The translations under genes and the position numbers were made by a program. Shown here piece by piece: positions 50,329 to 59,521 of a DNA stretch of 64,000 nucleotides. The DNA comes from Pseudorhizobium pelagicum (GTDB lineage Bacteria; Pseudomonadota; Alphaproteobacteria; Rhizobiales; Rhizobiaceae): NCBI GenBank assembly GCA_000722615.1, contig JOKI01000020.1:37012-101011 (forward strand), given 5' to 3'. Below the pieces are notes generated by a model. The model ran no database searches. It worked only from the letters and a program-made list of their open reading frames with translations, and was not told the DNA's origin. The first letter of the stretch is position 1, and each line of letters begins with the position of its first letter.

Positions 50329-51249
50329 CTAAGGAGATTCAGGAAAGTCTGCCTTGAGCGCATTCGCAATCAATCCGCGAAACCACTTGTGTGCCGGTGA
50401 CATATGCGTGCGAAGCGTCCAGACGAGATCAACCTCGAAGGGCACAAACACCGGACAATCAGTGACATGCAGTGGCGGTGAAACCGTCTGTGCGAAACGT
50501 CTTGGCACTGTGGCGACAAGATCTGTTCCTTCAATCAAAGCCTCGATTCCGACAGGGTCCGGCACGGTCATGGCGGGTATGATTTCCACACCGAGCGAGT
50601 CGAGCACCTTGAGATAGCTGGACACCCAGCCCTTGCCGTAAACGATTCCAATATGTCGCGCCCTCGCATATTCGGAGAGAGTGAGGTCCTGGGTTGCCAG
50701 GCGGTTGCCTCGGGCCATGACGCAGACATAGCGCTCAGAAACGAGGTTGCGCCGGTAGTATCCCTCAGCATCTGGCCGCATCGGACCCAGCAGCAGATCC
50801 GCCTCGCCGTTGCGCAGCTGTCGTGGCCCCTCAGTTCCAGAAGAAATGACGACGAGCTCTACGAGAGGCGCATCGCGCTGGATCTGCCGCGCGATCGGCG
50901 GCAGAAGCCAGCGCCTCTCGTAGTGATTGCAACTAAGGGTAAAGCGGCACCGCAACTTAGCGGGCTCAATGTCGGCCGGAACGATCAGTGTCTCGTAGCT
51001 TTCCAAGACGGCTTCAGCGCCGATAACGGCTGCGTTACATCGTTCCGTCGGAACAATCCCCCCACCCTGCCGCAGAAACAGGAGGTCATCCAGGACGTCG
51101 CGCAACTTGTCGATCGTGTAGCTGACGACAGACTGGCTGATGCCAAGCTCATCGGCGGCCTTGGAGAAGGAACCGAGGGCGTGGACGGTTTTGAGGATCC
51201 GCAGCGCCATGAAGTCGAGCTTGTAGGGGTCGTGGGCGATTATTGGCAC
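50329..51249 (-). CDS. LysR family transcriptional regulator of the extradiol dioxygenase module
   Basis: A 306-residue regulator. The helix-turn-helix is near residues 15-75 (LRILKTVHALGSFSKAADEL, GISQSVVSYTIDKLRDVLDD) and the effector domain near 95-300 includes LRNGEADLLLGPMRPDAEGY. It is divergent from the alpha/beta hydrolase-ligAB operon, with a T-N11-A palindrome between them. It probably activates that operon in response to an aromatic acid or ring-cleavage product. Confidence 0.92.
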   Translation of the reverse strand: MPIIAHDPYKLDFMALRILKTVHALGSFSKAADELGISQSVVSYTIDKLRDVLDDLLFLRQGGGIVPTERCNAAVIGAEAVLESYETLIVPADIEPAKLRCRFTLSCNHYERRWLLPPIARQIQRDAPLVELVVISSGTEGPRQLRNGEADLLLGPMRPDAEGYYRRNLVSERYVCVMARGNRLATQDLTLSEYARARHIGIVYGKGWVSSYLKVLDSLGVEIIPAMTVPDPVGIEALIEGTDLVATVPRRFAQTVSPPLHVTDCPVFVPFEVDLVWTLRTHMSPAHKWFRGLIANALKADFPESP

Positions 51250-51258
51250 CGTTATCAG

Positions 51259-51273
51259 ATCTAGAATTCAGAT
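51259..51273. promoter_or_regulatory. LysR-type binding site between LysR and hydrolase genes
   Basis: ATCTAGAATTCAGAT is a near-palindrome containing TCTAGAATTCAGA, which fits the T-N11-A rule for LysR boxes. It lies 9 bp above the LysR start and about 90 bp from the divergent hydrolase start. Confidence 0.5.
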
Positions 51274-51359
51274 ATCGTGAATCTACCGCATCGGATTGTA
51301 CAATAACAGTGGTGATGCAAACATCTCTCAGAATGCGTTGGCATCGGGAGGAGCGGACC

Positions 51360-52079
51360 GTGGCGGACATCACTATCGTACTGATCCCGGGACTCGTCTC
51401 GGATGCTCGCGTCTGGAAGGGCCTTGCCGACGTTCTAGCCGAAAGACATGCAATATACGACGGGAACGTGCAGCGGGACGACCGGATCAAAGATATGGCC
51501 GGCCGTCTTCTCCAGGAGGTGGGGAGTGACATCGTTGCGATCGGCCACTCGATGGGCGGCCGGGTCGCGATGGAGATGGCCCACCAGGCGCCGGGTCGTG
51601 TGCGGGCACTCGTGTTGTCAAACACAGGTCATGATGCGAAAAAGCCCGGCGAGGAAGTGAAACGCCAGCTCAAGGTTGATCTGGCCCATCAGGACATGGC
51701 GAAGCTTGCTGCCGAATGGGTGCCGCCTATGCTGGGTCCTAGTCGGATCGACGATCAAGCGATTATCGCCGATCTGACAGACATGGTCGTATCAATTGGC
51801 CCTGAGGTGCATGAACGGCAGATCAAAGCCCTTCTGGCACGCCCTAACGCGGCAGCCTACCTGCCCCTCATCACCTGCCCTGTTCTGTTGCTGACAGGCG
51901 CGCAGGACAGTTGGTCGCCCGAGCCACAGCATCGCGAAATTGCTGATCTGGCTCCTGACGCCGAGTTGCATGTCATCGACCGTGCGGGGCATTTCCTGCC
52001 GATGGAGCAAACCACGAAAACAGTCGAGACCATCACCCGGTGGATGGAGAGACGCTGGGAGGATATCCATGTCGAATAA
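51360..52079 (+). CDS. Alpha/beta hydrolase of the extradiol module
   Basis: A 239-residue hydrolase. The GTG at 51360 is preferred because GGGAGGAG lies 6 nt upstream; the open frame starts earlier. The core has LIPGLVSDARVW (oxyanion), GHSMGGRVAMEMA with the Ser nucleophile near residue 64, LTGAQDSWSPEPQH with the acid, and DRAGHFLPME with the His. It overlaps the ligA-like gene by 11 bp. It may hydrolyse an ester or depside precursor, or a ring-cleavage product. Confidence 0.87.
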   Translation: MADITIVLIPGLVSDARVWKGLADVLAERHAIYDGNVQRDDRIKDMAGRLLQEVGSDIVAIGHSMGGRVAMEMAHQAPGRVRALVLSNTGHDAKKPGEEVKRQLKVDLAHQDMAKLAAEWVPPMLGPSRIDDQAIIADLTDMVVSIGPEVHERQIKALLARPNAAAYLPLITCPVLLLTGAQDSWSPEPQHREIADLAPDAELHVIDRAGHFLPMEQTTKTVETITRWMERRWEDIHVE

Positions 52080-52416
52080 TACCCCAATCGCGCAAACCCC
52101 GCTATTCGACCGCAAAGCTTCGATCCGCGGCTACAAGCTGAACAAGATGGCAATGTCCTTGGGGGAAGCGCCCAACAGGATAGCGTTCCTGGCTGATGAG
52201 GAAGCTTTCCTCGACAGCTATGGTCTCGACGACGAAACCAAGACGGCCGTCATGTCACGTAACTGGCACGAGATGGTACGCCTGGGCGGAAATCTGTTCT
52301 TCATCCTGAAGATCTCGGCGGTCGACCCAACACCAATCATCGCCATTGGTGCAGCGCAGGCGGGAATGAGTGTGGAAGACTTCATGGTTCAAAGACTGGG
52401 GAAGAAAAATGGCTGA
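52069..52416 (+). CDS. Protocatechuate 4,5-dioxygenase alpha-subunit-like protein (LigA family)
   Basis: A 115-residue helical protein of the LigA family, shorter than classic LigA (about 139). It shows YKLNKMAMSLGEAPNRIAFL, EEAFLDSYGLDDETKTAVMS and NWHEMVRLGGNLFFILKISA. In LigAB enzymes this subunit caps the active site of the beta subunit. It overlaps the following ligB-like gene by 8 bp. Confidence 0.88.
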   Translation: MSNNTPIAQTPLFDRKASIRGYKLNKMAMSLGEAPNRIAFLADEEAFLDSYGLDDETKTAVMSRNWHEMVRLGGNLFFILKISAVDPTPIIAIGAAQAGMSVEDFMVQRLGKKNG

Positions 52417-53251
52417 AATCATTGGCGGCATTGGCACCAGCCACGTGCCCTCGATCGGCGTCGCTCTGGACAAGGGCCTGGACCAGACGCCGGTCTGGAA
52501 ACCCTTCTTCGACGGCTACGACTATACAAAGGAATGGATAGCGGAGCACAAGCCCGACGTTGCAGTCGTCGTATTCAACGACCACGGTAATGCGATGTTC
52601 CTGGACCGGGTGCCGACCTTCACTGTCGGGGTCGCGGACCGCTACAAGCCTGCGGACGAAGGATGGGGTCCGCGCGATATTCCCGATTTCATCGGCGCCG
52701 AAGACATGTCTTGGCATTTCGCCGATAAGCTCGTCGAGAACCATTTCGACCCCATGATTGCCCGCGAGATCACCGTTGATCACGGGCTTCAGGTCCCCAT
52801 GGAGCTATGCTTTGGGCGCCCGAAGGACTGTTGGCCGGTGACGATCTTGCCGATATGGGTGAACACCGTGCAGTATCCAATCCCGACACCCCAGCGTTGC
52901 TGGGACATGGGCAAGATCCTGCGTGACGCCATCGAGAGCTTTCCGGGCGATGAACGTGTCGTGATTCTCGGGACCGGGGGCTTGTCCCACCAGTTGCAGG
53001 GTGCACGGGCGGGCTTCCTCAACGAAGCAGCCGATCGCGATTGGCTCTCGACCATTGCACGTGACCCGGACAAATGGCGCTCGATGCGCCGCGAGGACTA
53101 CGTCGAGAAATTCGGGTCCGAGGGTGCCGAACTGATCATGTGGCTTGTCATGCGCGGTGCGATGAACAGCGATGTCACGGTAAAGCACACGCACTACCAC
53201 CTTCCAGCCTCAATGACCGGCGCGGGCTGCATCGTTCTGGAGAACACCTGA
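52409..53251 (+). CDS. Protocatechuate 4,5-dioxygenase beta-subunit-like extradiol dioxygenase (LigB family)
   Basis: A 280-residue catalytic subunit of a type II extradiol dioxygenase. The iron ligands and base match LigB: His12 (GIGTSHVPSIG), His59 (FNDHGN), Glu241 (EGAELIMW) and His194 (GTGGLSHQLQG). It opens the ring of a catechol-type acid next to the hydroxyls using oxygen and Fe(II). Protocatechuate, gallate or a methylated relative are candidates. The usual LigC, LigI and LigJ partners are absent from the window. Its stop overlaps the YCII gene (TGATG). Confidence 0.9.
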   Translation: MAEIIGGIGTSHVPSIGVALDKGLDQTPVWKPFFDGYDYTKEWIAEHKPDVAVVVFNDHGNAMFLDRVPTFTVGVADRYKPADEGWGPRDIPDFIGAEDMSWHFADKLVENHFDPMIAREITVDHGLQVPMELCFGRPKDCWPVTILPIWVNTVQYPIPTPQRCWDMGKILRDAIESFPGDERVVILGTGGLSHQLQGARAGFLNEAADRDWLSTIARDPDKWRSMRREDYVEKFGSEGAELIMWLVMRGAMNSDVTVKHTHYHLPASMTGAGCIVLENT

Positions 53252-53583
53252 TGGCATATTTCCTCATGCGCAGTATGCACAACAGCGGCATGGAGGCCCT
53301 TCGTGAAAAGCACCGGCCGCAGCATCGCGAATGGGTCTCGTCCGGCGGCGACGGCTTGGTCAGCGTCTTGATCGGTTCGGCACTGACGGACAGTGCTGGC
53401 GCAGCGCAAGGTAATTTCGGGATCATCGAAGCGCACAGCGAGACTGACGCACGAAGGTTCGCGGAAGGAGACCCCTACGCGAAGGCCGCGGTGGTGCGGG
53501 AAATAGAACTCACACCCCTTCCCGACACCTTCCAGGCCCAGCGCATCACCGAGCCAATGAGCCCGCCCCTTAGAAGGACGTAA
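53251..53583 (+). CDS. YCII-related domain protein
   Basis: A 110-residue protein of the YciI-like ferredoxin-fold family. The N-terminal FLMRSMHNSGMEALREKHRP has a His for the presumed active site. The core GSALTDSAGAAQGNFGIIEA and EGDPYAKAAVVREIELTPL holds the typical FxxxDPY-type segment. YCII proteins include isomerases and dehalogenase-like muconolactone enzymes in aromatic pathways. As last gene of the LigAB operon it could act on the ring-cleavage product. Confidence 0.85.
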   Translation: MAYFLMRSMHNSGMEALREKHRPQHREWVSSGGDGLVSVLIGSALTDSAGAAQGNFGIIEAHSETDARRFAEGDPYAKAAVVREIELTPLPDTFQAQRITEPMSPPLRRT

Positions 53584-53903
53584 AGCCTCTGCCAATCCCC
53601 GTCCCGGACTTAGCCGCACGAGCGAACAGCACGCCCTATGCGCAACACCAAAAGCGCGAGGTTATGATCGCTCGCATCTGGCAAGGCGGCGTCCTAGATA
53701 AGGTCTGCTCAAGGCCGGCAGCGCTCAAGGTCTTTTCGGCCTCACGGCCAAAACCAATCCAAGATGCGGTTCCGTGCTTGTGGACGCACTGGTTGCTGCG
53801 CTGTTTGCAGATGTCGAGGCGGATTGCTTGGCGCTGAGCGTTTTTCGAACCACGCGAGATGCTCGGCATGTTCGGCATGTCCGAAACGTGCAAGAAGAAG
53901 CAC
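53584..53903. other. Intergenic region with no clear gene
   Basis: About 320 bp after the YCII gene. Frames are short and unlike any family recognised. A CGGCATGTTCGGCATGTCCG stretch near 53864-53883 contains a GGCATGT repeat close to the start of the LysR gene and may be part of its promoter. Confidence 0.45.
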
Positions 53904-54809
53904 ATGAGACCCAAACAGCGCCACATCGATAGCTTTCTCGCCACGGTCCACCAGGGCTCCATTCTTGGTGCTTCCAACGCACTCGGCCTTTCTCAACCCG
54001 CCGTGTCCCGCACTCTGGCCGAGCTTGAAGAGATGCTGGGGGTAAGGCTGATAGAACGTCAGCGCCGGGGCGTTTCACTGACCCCGGAGGGAGAGGTCTT
54101 CCTGCGCTATGCCAACGCCTGTGTAGCTGCTCTGGATAAGGGTGTTCGAGCGGTCAGCATGAGCGGCTCTGAACGACGACGGGTCATCAATGTCGGTGTG
54201 CTACCAAACGTTGCTGCCCTTCTGCTGCCGGGGGCCGTCAACGAGCTGAAGCAGGCACAGCCGGACATTCTCGTTCGAATCATCACCGGCACCAACCGCT
54301 TGCTCTCAGATGAGTTACGGCGCGGCGATCTGGATTTTATGGTCGGCCGGTTGGCGGCCCCTGAAGATCTTTCCAGCCTGGACTTCGACCCATTTTATGA
54401 TGAGGACTTGGTTCTCGTGGTGCGCCGCGGACACCCGCTCCTAATGCATGGCGGAAAGAACCTTTCGCAGTTCCCGCTGATGATGCCACTGAAGGGCACC
54501 ATCATCCGCCAGGATGCAGAACGTCTATTGCTGACCCTGGGCCTGAGTGATCCGGAGAACGCCATCGAAACTCTATCAGTTGAATTCGGGCGCACCTACG
54601 TGTCGATCAGTGACGTGATGTGGATGACACCCCGCGGCACGGTTGCCCATGACCTGGAATCCGGCGAGGTGATCGCGCTCCCCCTCCCCACCATCGCAAC
54701 CTACGGAACCGTCGGCATTACCTCTCAAAAGGGAGCGAGGCTATCTCAGCACGCGCAGTTTCTCGTCACGAAAATCAAGGAACAGGCGGGGAGGTATCAG
54801 AAAAAGTAA
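53904..54809 (+). CDS. LysR family transcriptional regulator, PcaQ-like
   Basis: A 301-residue regulator with PcaQ-type features: HIDSFLATVHQGSILGASNA, LGLSQPAVSRTLAELEEMLG (recognition helix), VRLIERQRRGVSLTPEGEVF, VGVLPNVAALLLPGAVNELK and LRRGDLDFMVGRLAAPEDLS. PcaQ controls protocatechuate genes in rhizobia. Here it precedes a TAXI-TRAP transporter operon by 97 bp in the same direction and is the likely activator. An earlier in-frame ATG at 53859 is possible. Confidence 0.9.
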   Translation: MRPKQRHIDSFLATVHQGSILGASNALGLSQPAVSRTLAELEEMLGVRLIERQRRGVSLTPEGEVFLRYANACVAALDKGVRAVSMSGSERRRVINVGVLPNVAALLLPGAVNELKQAQPDILVRIITGTNRLLSDELRRGDLDFMVGRLAAPEDLSSLDFDPFYDEDLVLVVRRGHPLLMHGGKNLSQFPLMMPLKGTIIRQDAERLLLTLGLSDPENAIETLSVEFGRTYVSISDVMWMTPRGTVAHDLESGEVIALPLPTIATYGTVGITSQKGARLSQHAQFLVTKIKEQAGRYQKK

Positions 54810-54906
54810 ATTAACGGACGAAAATAGAATTTAAAATACGTTTTCGCGTCTGATACCAATTCCATGACGTCTCGAGGAGGAGACGACTATTCTCAGGGAG
54901 GAAGTC

Positions 54907-55854
54907 ATGTTTTTCAGGAATTCAATCTACGCTATCGCGTTGTCGCTTCCGGTGATTGCAGGTAACGCTGCCGCGCAGACCGTCTCCATCGGGACAAACC
55001 CGCAGGGCTCGCTCGCTTATGCGGTGGGAGCCGCGATCTCCAAGGTTGCCATCGAAAAAGGCGACGTTCAGATGCGCGTGGTGCCACAGGGCGGCCCGAA
55101 CGTAGTCGTGCCACTCGTGAATGCAGGCGAGCTCGAATTCTCCATCGCCGACAGCAACACATCAAACAGCGCGATTGAGGGAACAGGTGAATTCCGCCGG
55201 GCAAATCCCGACCTTCGGGTGGCTGCGGTGCTGCTGGACCTCTACAGCGGCTTCATGGTGCGAGCTGACAGCGACATCAAAACGCTTGAGGACCTCAAGG
55301 GCAAACGAGTCGCCTCCGACTTCATCAAACAAGCAACCGTCCACGAGAACGCTGGGGCGGTACTCGCCACCGTAGGGCTGAGCTTCGAGGATGTCGTACG
55401 CGTTCCCGTGACTGATGGCGTGAGCGGTGTCGAGGATTTTGAAACAGGCAACGTTGATTCCACATTCTTCTCCCTCAACTCCGGCCGCACGCTTCAGGCA
55501 GATGCTGCTCTGGGCGGAACCCGCGTGCTACCGATTGCAGATACAGAACAAGCTGCAAAGCAGCTTGCTGAATCGCGCGCCGGTGCCTGGGTCACCGTTC
55601 TCCAGCCTGACCCGAGCTTTCCTGGGATCGCCGAGGCGACCCCGGTCTATACTGCGGCCTTCGTTCTCCTGACATCAAAGAACGTCTCTGACGAGACCGT
55701 CCACGACGTGGTGAAGGCGATCTACGAGAACAAGCCTGCTCTCGAAGCATCTGCTGGCGCTTTTTCCAGCTTTGATCCGGCACAGATGAAGCGCGACATC
55801 GGCCTTCCGTTCCATCCCGGCGCGCTCAAATTCTACGCAGAAACCGGGAACTGA
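54907..55854 (+). CDS. TAXI family TRAP transporter solute-binding protein
   Basis: A 315-residue receptor with signal peptide MFFRNSIYAIALSLPVIAGN, cleaved after AAAQT. The TAXI fold begins with SIGTNPQGSLAYAVGAAISK. VVPQGGPNVVVPLVNAGELE, SIADSNTSNSAIEG and DLYSGFMVRADSDIKTLEDL follow. TAXI receptors bind glutamate-like or other organic acids for fused TRAP permeases. A strong ribosome site (GGGAGGAAGTC) precedes it. It is followed by the permease after 84 bp. Confidence 0.92.
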   Translation: MFFRNSIYAIALSLPVIAGNAAAQTVSIGTNPQGSLAYAVGAAISKVAIEKGDVQMRVVPQGGPNVVVPLVNAGELEFSIADSNTSNSAIEGTGEFRRANPDLRVAAVLLDLYSGFMVRADSDIKTLEDLKGKRVASDFIKQATVHENAGAVLATVGLSFEDVVRVPVTDGVSGVEDFETGNVDSTFFSLNSGRTLQADAALGGTRVLPIADTEQAAKQLAESRAGAWVTVLQPDPSFPGIAEATPVYTAAFVLLTSKNVSDETVHDVVKAIYENKPALEASAGAFSSFDPAQMKRDIGLPFHPGALKFYAETGN

Positions 55855-55938
55855 CACCTTTCGGTTCGCATGCTGAACACTTCATCAGGCTCGCCGGCCG
55901 CCGCGCGAGCCGCCACCTCTCATTGCCAGGGCAGTCGC

Positions 55939-57909
55939 ATGTCTCAGACACCTCAGCATTCAAGCCATCATCAGGGCGATGCGTCGACACCGGATACGCA
56001 GCAAATCGCCTTGGAGAACCCTCGCATCGTCCTTGCGGGGAAGATAATGGGCGGGACGCTCGTCACTCTCGCGCTTGCCTCGGCGCTAGACGTCTACCGG
56101 TCGTTCGGCCTTCTTTTCATCAACGAGCAGCTGCTGGCTTTGCTCCTGGGCCTAGCGCTGGCGACGGTCTTCCTGCTAAAGCCGCTTCACCGCGGCCACC
56201 CCCGCACGCGCTTACCCTGGTATGACCTGCTCGCGGCAGTGATTTCCTTCGCTGCATGCACCTATGTCGCCTTCGACTACCTCAATATAATGGACGCGTT
56301 TTTTGACGCAGGTCCAGGCATCGTTCTGACGGGTCTGATCATCGTTGTCGCCGTTGCGGAAGCGATCCGTCGAACAGCCGGAACAATGCTGTTTGCCTTC
56401 GTGCTGTTCTTCATCCTCTTCGGCTTGTTCGGGCATTTCATCCCTGGCCACTTTCAGGGCCGTGATGTCGCAGTGGACAGGCTCGTGATCTATCTCGGCA
56501 TAGATTCCAACGGCATCATCGGGCTCCCCATCGCGGTCGTGGTATCCGTCGTGATAGCGTTCATCTTCTTCGGCAATCTTTTAAACGCGAGCGGCGGCGC
56601 AAACTTCTTCACCGAAATCTCCACCTCACTCATGGGGGGGTATCGCGGCGGTTCCGCCAAGATCGCGATTCTCGCCTCATCACTTTTCGGATCAATATCC
56701 GGATCGGCTGTGGCTAACGTGGTTTCCACCGGCGTGCTGACCATTCCGATGATGCGCAAAGGCGGCTACTCCGGCGAGAAGGCAGCCTCGATAGAAGCCG
56801 TTGCTTCCACCGGCGGCCAACTCATGCCGCCGATGATGGGCGCAGCAGCCTTCCTGATCGCCGAATTTCTGCGCATTCCCTACACAGATATCATCCTCGC
56901 TGCGTTGATACCGGCATTTCTCTACTACGCGTCACTTTTCATCCAGGCTGATCTTTACGCGGCACGTGACGAGATCAAGCCGGTTGACGAGGCGCGCCCT
57001 CGCGCCCGGGTGGTTCTGGCCGCCGGCTGGCCTTATATCCTGCCGTTCGGCTCTATATTGATCGGCCTCTTTGTCTTCAACCTACAGCCCCAGACTGCGG
57101 CGATGTGTGCGGTGGCAACAGTCCTGCCCCTCGGCCTGTTGTTCGGCTATCGTGGCCAGCGCATGCCCTGGCAGGCCTTCTTTCGCGTGCTTGGCGAAAC
57201 TGGCATCGCAGTCATAAATCTCATCGTCGTTTCGGCCATGGCCGGCATCGTCATCGGGGTGCTAAACATCACTGGGCTTGGGTTTGCCCTGACTCAAGCC
57301 ATTATCCAGCTGTCAGAAGGGAACCTGGCCCTAATTCTCCTGATGGCTGCGGCGATCTCGATCATCCTCGGGATGGGAATGCCCACCGTCGGCGTTTATC
57401 TCCTTCTGGCCACACTGGTGGTGCCATCGATGGTCGAAGCGGGTGTCACGCCGCTTGCCGCACACATGTTCGCTTTTTACTTTGGCATCCTGTCGATGAT
57501 CACGCCGCCGGTAGCGGCCGCCACCTTTGCGGCGGCGACCATCTCCGGTACTGATTTCCTGAAAACCGGATTCACGGCCATGGCCTTTGGATGGCCCGCC
57601 TATGTCGTCCCCTTCATCTTCGTGATGTCGCCGGAAATGCTATGGCAGGGTACGGGCTTCGAAATCCTCCGGATCCTCCTGTTGTCCCTGGCCGGCGTCT
57701 GGCTGATCTCAGTCGCCTGGATCGCGTATTTTGCATATCGGCTGACCACGGCCTGGCGGGTGCTGTTCCTGATCTCCGGCGTTGCATGTCTGGTACCCGG
57801 CGGCGCTATCCCGATGGGCGAGTTGTTAGATCTAACCGGTCTTCTTTTAGGGGTCTTCCTCGTCGTTTCCCGCATAACCCTAAGCAGGAAAATCGCTGCA
57901 CATGTCTGA
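55939..57909 (+). CDS. TRAP transporter permease, DctQM fusion (4TM/12TM)
   Basis: A 656-residue membrane protein joining the small (first four helices, to about residue 150) and large permease (rest). Signatures are FFGNLLNASGGANFFTEIST, GSISGSAVANVVSTGVLTIP near residue 245, GGQLMPPMMGAAAFLIAEFL near 290 and GMGMPTVGVYLLLATLVVPS near 480. The ATG at 55939 is used; the frame is open to 55870. Its end overlaps the sulfatase start by 8 bp. Confidence 0.93.
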   Translation: MSQTPQHSSHHQGDASTPDTQQIALENPRIVLAGKIMGGTLVTLALASALDVYRSFGLLFINEQLLALLLGLALATVFLLKPLHRGHPRTRLPWYDLLAAVISFAACTYVAFDYLNIMDAFFDAGPGIVLTGLIIVVAVAEAIRRTAGTMLFAFVLFFILFGLFGHFIPGHFQGRDVAVDRLVIYLGIDSNGIIGLPIAVVVSVVIAFIFFGNLLNASGGANFFTEISTSLMGGYRGGSAKIAILASSLFGSISGSAVANVVSTGVLTIPMMRKGGYSGEKAASIEAVASTGGQLMPPMMGAAAFLIAEFLRIPYTDIILAALIPAFLYYASLFIQADLYAARDEIKPVDEARPRARVVLAAGWPYILPFGSILIGLFVFNLQPQTAAMCAVATVLPLGLLFGYRGQRMPWQAFFRVLGETGIAVINLIVVSAMAGIVIGVLNITGLGFALTQAIIQLSEGNLALILLMAAAISIILGMGMPTVGVYLLLATLVVPSMVEAGVTPLAAHMFAFYFGILSMITPPVAAATFAAATISGTDFLKTGFTAMAFGWPAYVVPFIFVMSPEMLWQGTGFEILRILLLSLAGVWLISVAWIAYFAYRLTTAWRVLFLISGVACLVPGGAIPMGELLDLTGLLLGVFLVVSRITLSRKIAAHV

Positions 57910-59446
57910 TAAACGTCCGAGTTTCATTCTCTTCGTCACGGATCAACAACGCGCAGATTACCTCGGCTGCGCGGGCCATCCATTTCTAAAGACACCAAAC
58001 ATCGATGCCATGGCGGCATCGGGCATCACCTGGGAGAATTTTTACGTCTGCAGCCCTGTTTGCATGCCCAACAGGGCAAGCCTGATGACCGCCAGAATGC
58101 CGTCTAGCCACGGCGTGCGTTGCAACGGGATCCCGCTGGACCGTAGAAATGTGACGTTCGTTGAATTGCTGCGCGACGCCGGCTACCGGACTGCTCTCGT
58201 GGGAAAGAGCCATCTGCAGAACTTTTCGGGAAAGGCCCCAACTCTGAAGAAGCCCGGCACGCGAGAGGGCTATCATCGAGCAAATGGACCCTTGTCCGAA
58301 GCCATTCGGCATGAGCATGCGACCTATGGACAAGAGGCACCAGGCCATGATCATTCGGTGGAAACACCATTCTATGGCTTTGATCACGTCGAACTCATCA
58401 CCGGTCACGGAGACAATTGCGGCGGCGATTACCGCCAGTGGCTACTGAGGAGAGAACCCAAGGCAGAAAGCCTGATGGGACCGGAAAATCAGATGCCCCA
58501 TGACTATACCTGCCCCCAGGCCGTGCGAACGGCTCTTCCGGAAGAGCTCTATTCGACCAATTGGATCGCCGACCGCGCCGCCACTTGGCTTGCTGCCCAG
58601 GAAGACAGCGATCAGCCCTACTTCCTGATGGTGTCCTTCCCCGATCCTCACCATCCGTTCAACCCTCCGGGGCGATATTGGGACATGTACGACCCGGCCG
58701 ATATGCCTGTTCCGGACGCCTTCCTGCGCAATGACTGGACGCCGCCGCCGCATGTGGCGGGTGTGATCGGGCAGCGTGAGGCGGGTCAGGCTGCTATCGG
58801 CGGCATGGGTACCATTGGTATTTCTTCCCGCGAGGCACAGGAAGCTCAAGCTCTGACCTGCGGCATGATCACGATGATCGACGACGCTATCGGTCGGATC
58901 CGAAGCGCTCCCGGCGCTGCAAAGGCTATCCAGATCTTTACGTCCGATCACGGAGATAACCTGGGTGATCACCGGCTGCTTTTCAAAGGCGCTGAGCAAT
59001 ATGAACAGGTAACGAAGGTGCCTTTCATCTGGTGCGAGCCGGACCAGGAACGAGCCGTCAGGCGCAGCCGCTTCGGCCAGACTATGGACATCGGTACAAC
59101 CATCCTGGACCGGGGGCGGATTGAAGCGGCAATCGGAATGCAGGGCATCTCGCTTCTCGAACATGCGCGCGACAGCGCCCTCATCCAATACGATCACCAG
59201 AAAGACAATCCGGGGATCGGAACTGGCCCGCGTGTCCACACTCTCCGAACTGGGTTATTCCGCCTGTCGATCTTCGATTCGATCGACTGGGGAGAATTCT
59301 ACGACCTGGCGCAGGATCCGGGGGAACTGGTAAATCTGTGGGATGACCCAGCTTATGCCGATGCCCGCGCCAGCGTTATGGAATTGCTGGCCCGCGCGGA
59401 GATCGCCTCAGTGGACCGCTCACCGTTCCCCACAGCTCAGGCCTGA
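57902..59446 (+). CDS. Type I sulfatase (formylglycine-dependent), alkaline phosphatase superfamily
   Basis: A 514-residue hydrolase. The CxPxR consensus for formylglycine formation is present at Cys54-Met-Pro-Asn-Arg58 (SPVCMPNRASLMTAR). Metal ligands include Asp14 (VTDQQR) and the DHG cluster IFTSDHGDNLGDHRLL near residue 345. No signal peptide is seen, so it is cytoplasmic. Coupling to a TAXI-TRAP transporter (8-bp overlap) and a PcaQ-like regulator suggests it removes sulfate from an imported aryl sulfate. Phosphonate monoesters are an alternative substrate class for this family. Confidence 0.9.
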   Translation: MSDKRPSFILFVTDQQRADYLGCAGHPFLKTPNIDAMAASGITWENFYVCSPVCMPNRASLMTARMPSSHGVRCNGIPLDRRNVTFVELLRDAGYRTALVGKSHLQNFSGKAPTLKKPGTREGYHRANGPLSEAIRHEHATYGQEAPGHDHSVETPFYGFDHVELITGHGDNCGGDYRQWLLRREPKAESLMGPENQMPHDYTCPQAVRTALPEELYSTNWIADRAATWLAAQEDSDQPYFLMVSFPDPHHPFNPPGRYWDMYDPADMPVPDAFLRNDWTPPPHVAGVIGQREAGQAAIGGMGTIGISSREAQEAQALTCGMITMIDDAIGRIRSAPGAAKAIQIFTSDHGDNLGDHRLLFKGAEQYEQVTKVPFIWCEPDQERAVRRSRFGQTMDIGTTILDRGRIEAAIGMQGISLLEHARDSALIQYDHQKDNPGIGTGPRVHTLRTGLFRLSIFDSIDWGEFYDLAQDPGELVNLWDDPAYADARASVMELLARAEIASVDRSPFPTAQA

Positions 59447-59521
59447 GGCCTGCGCTGTCAGCAATGCCCCCCGGTTGGATGCCTTGTTGGGCCGACCGAC
59501 TATGCATGGAGGATTAGCATC

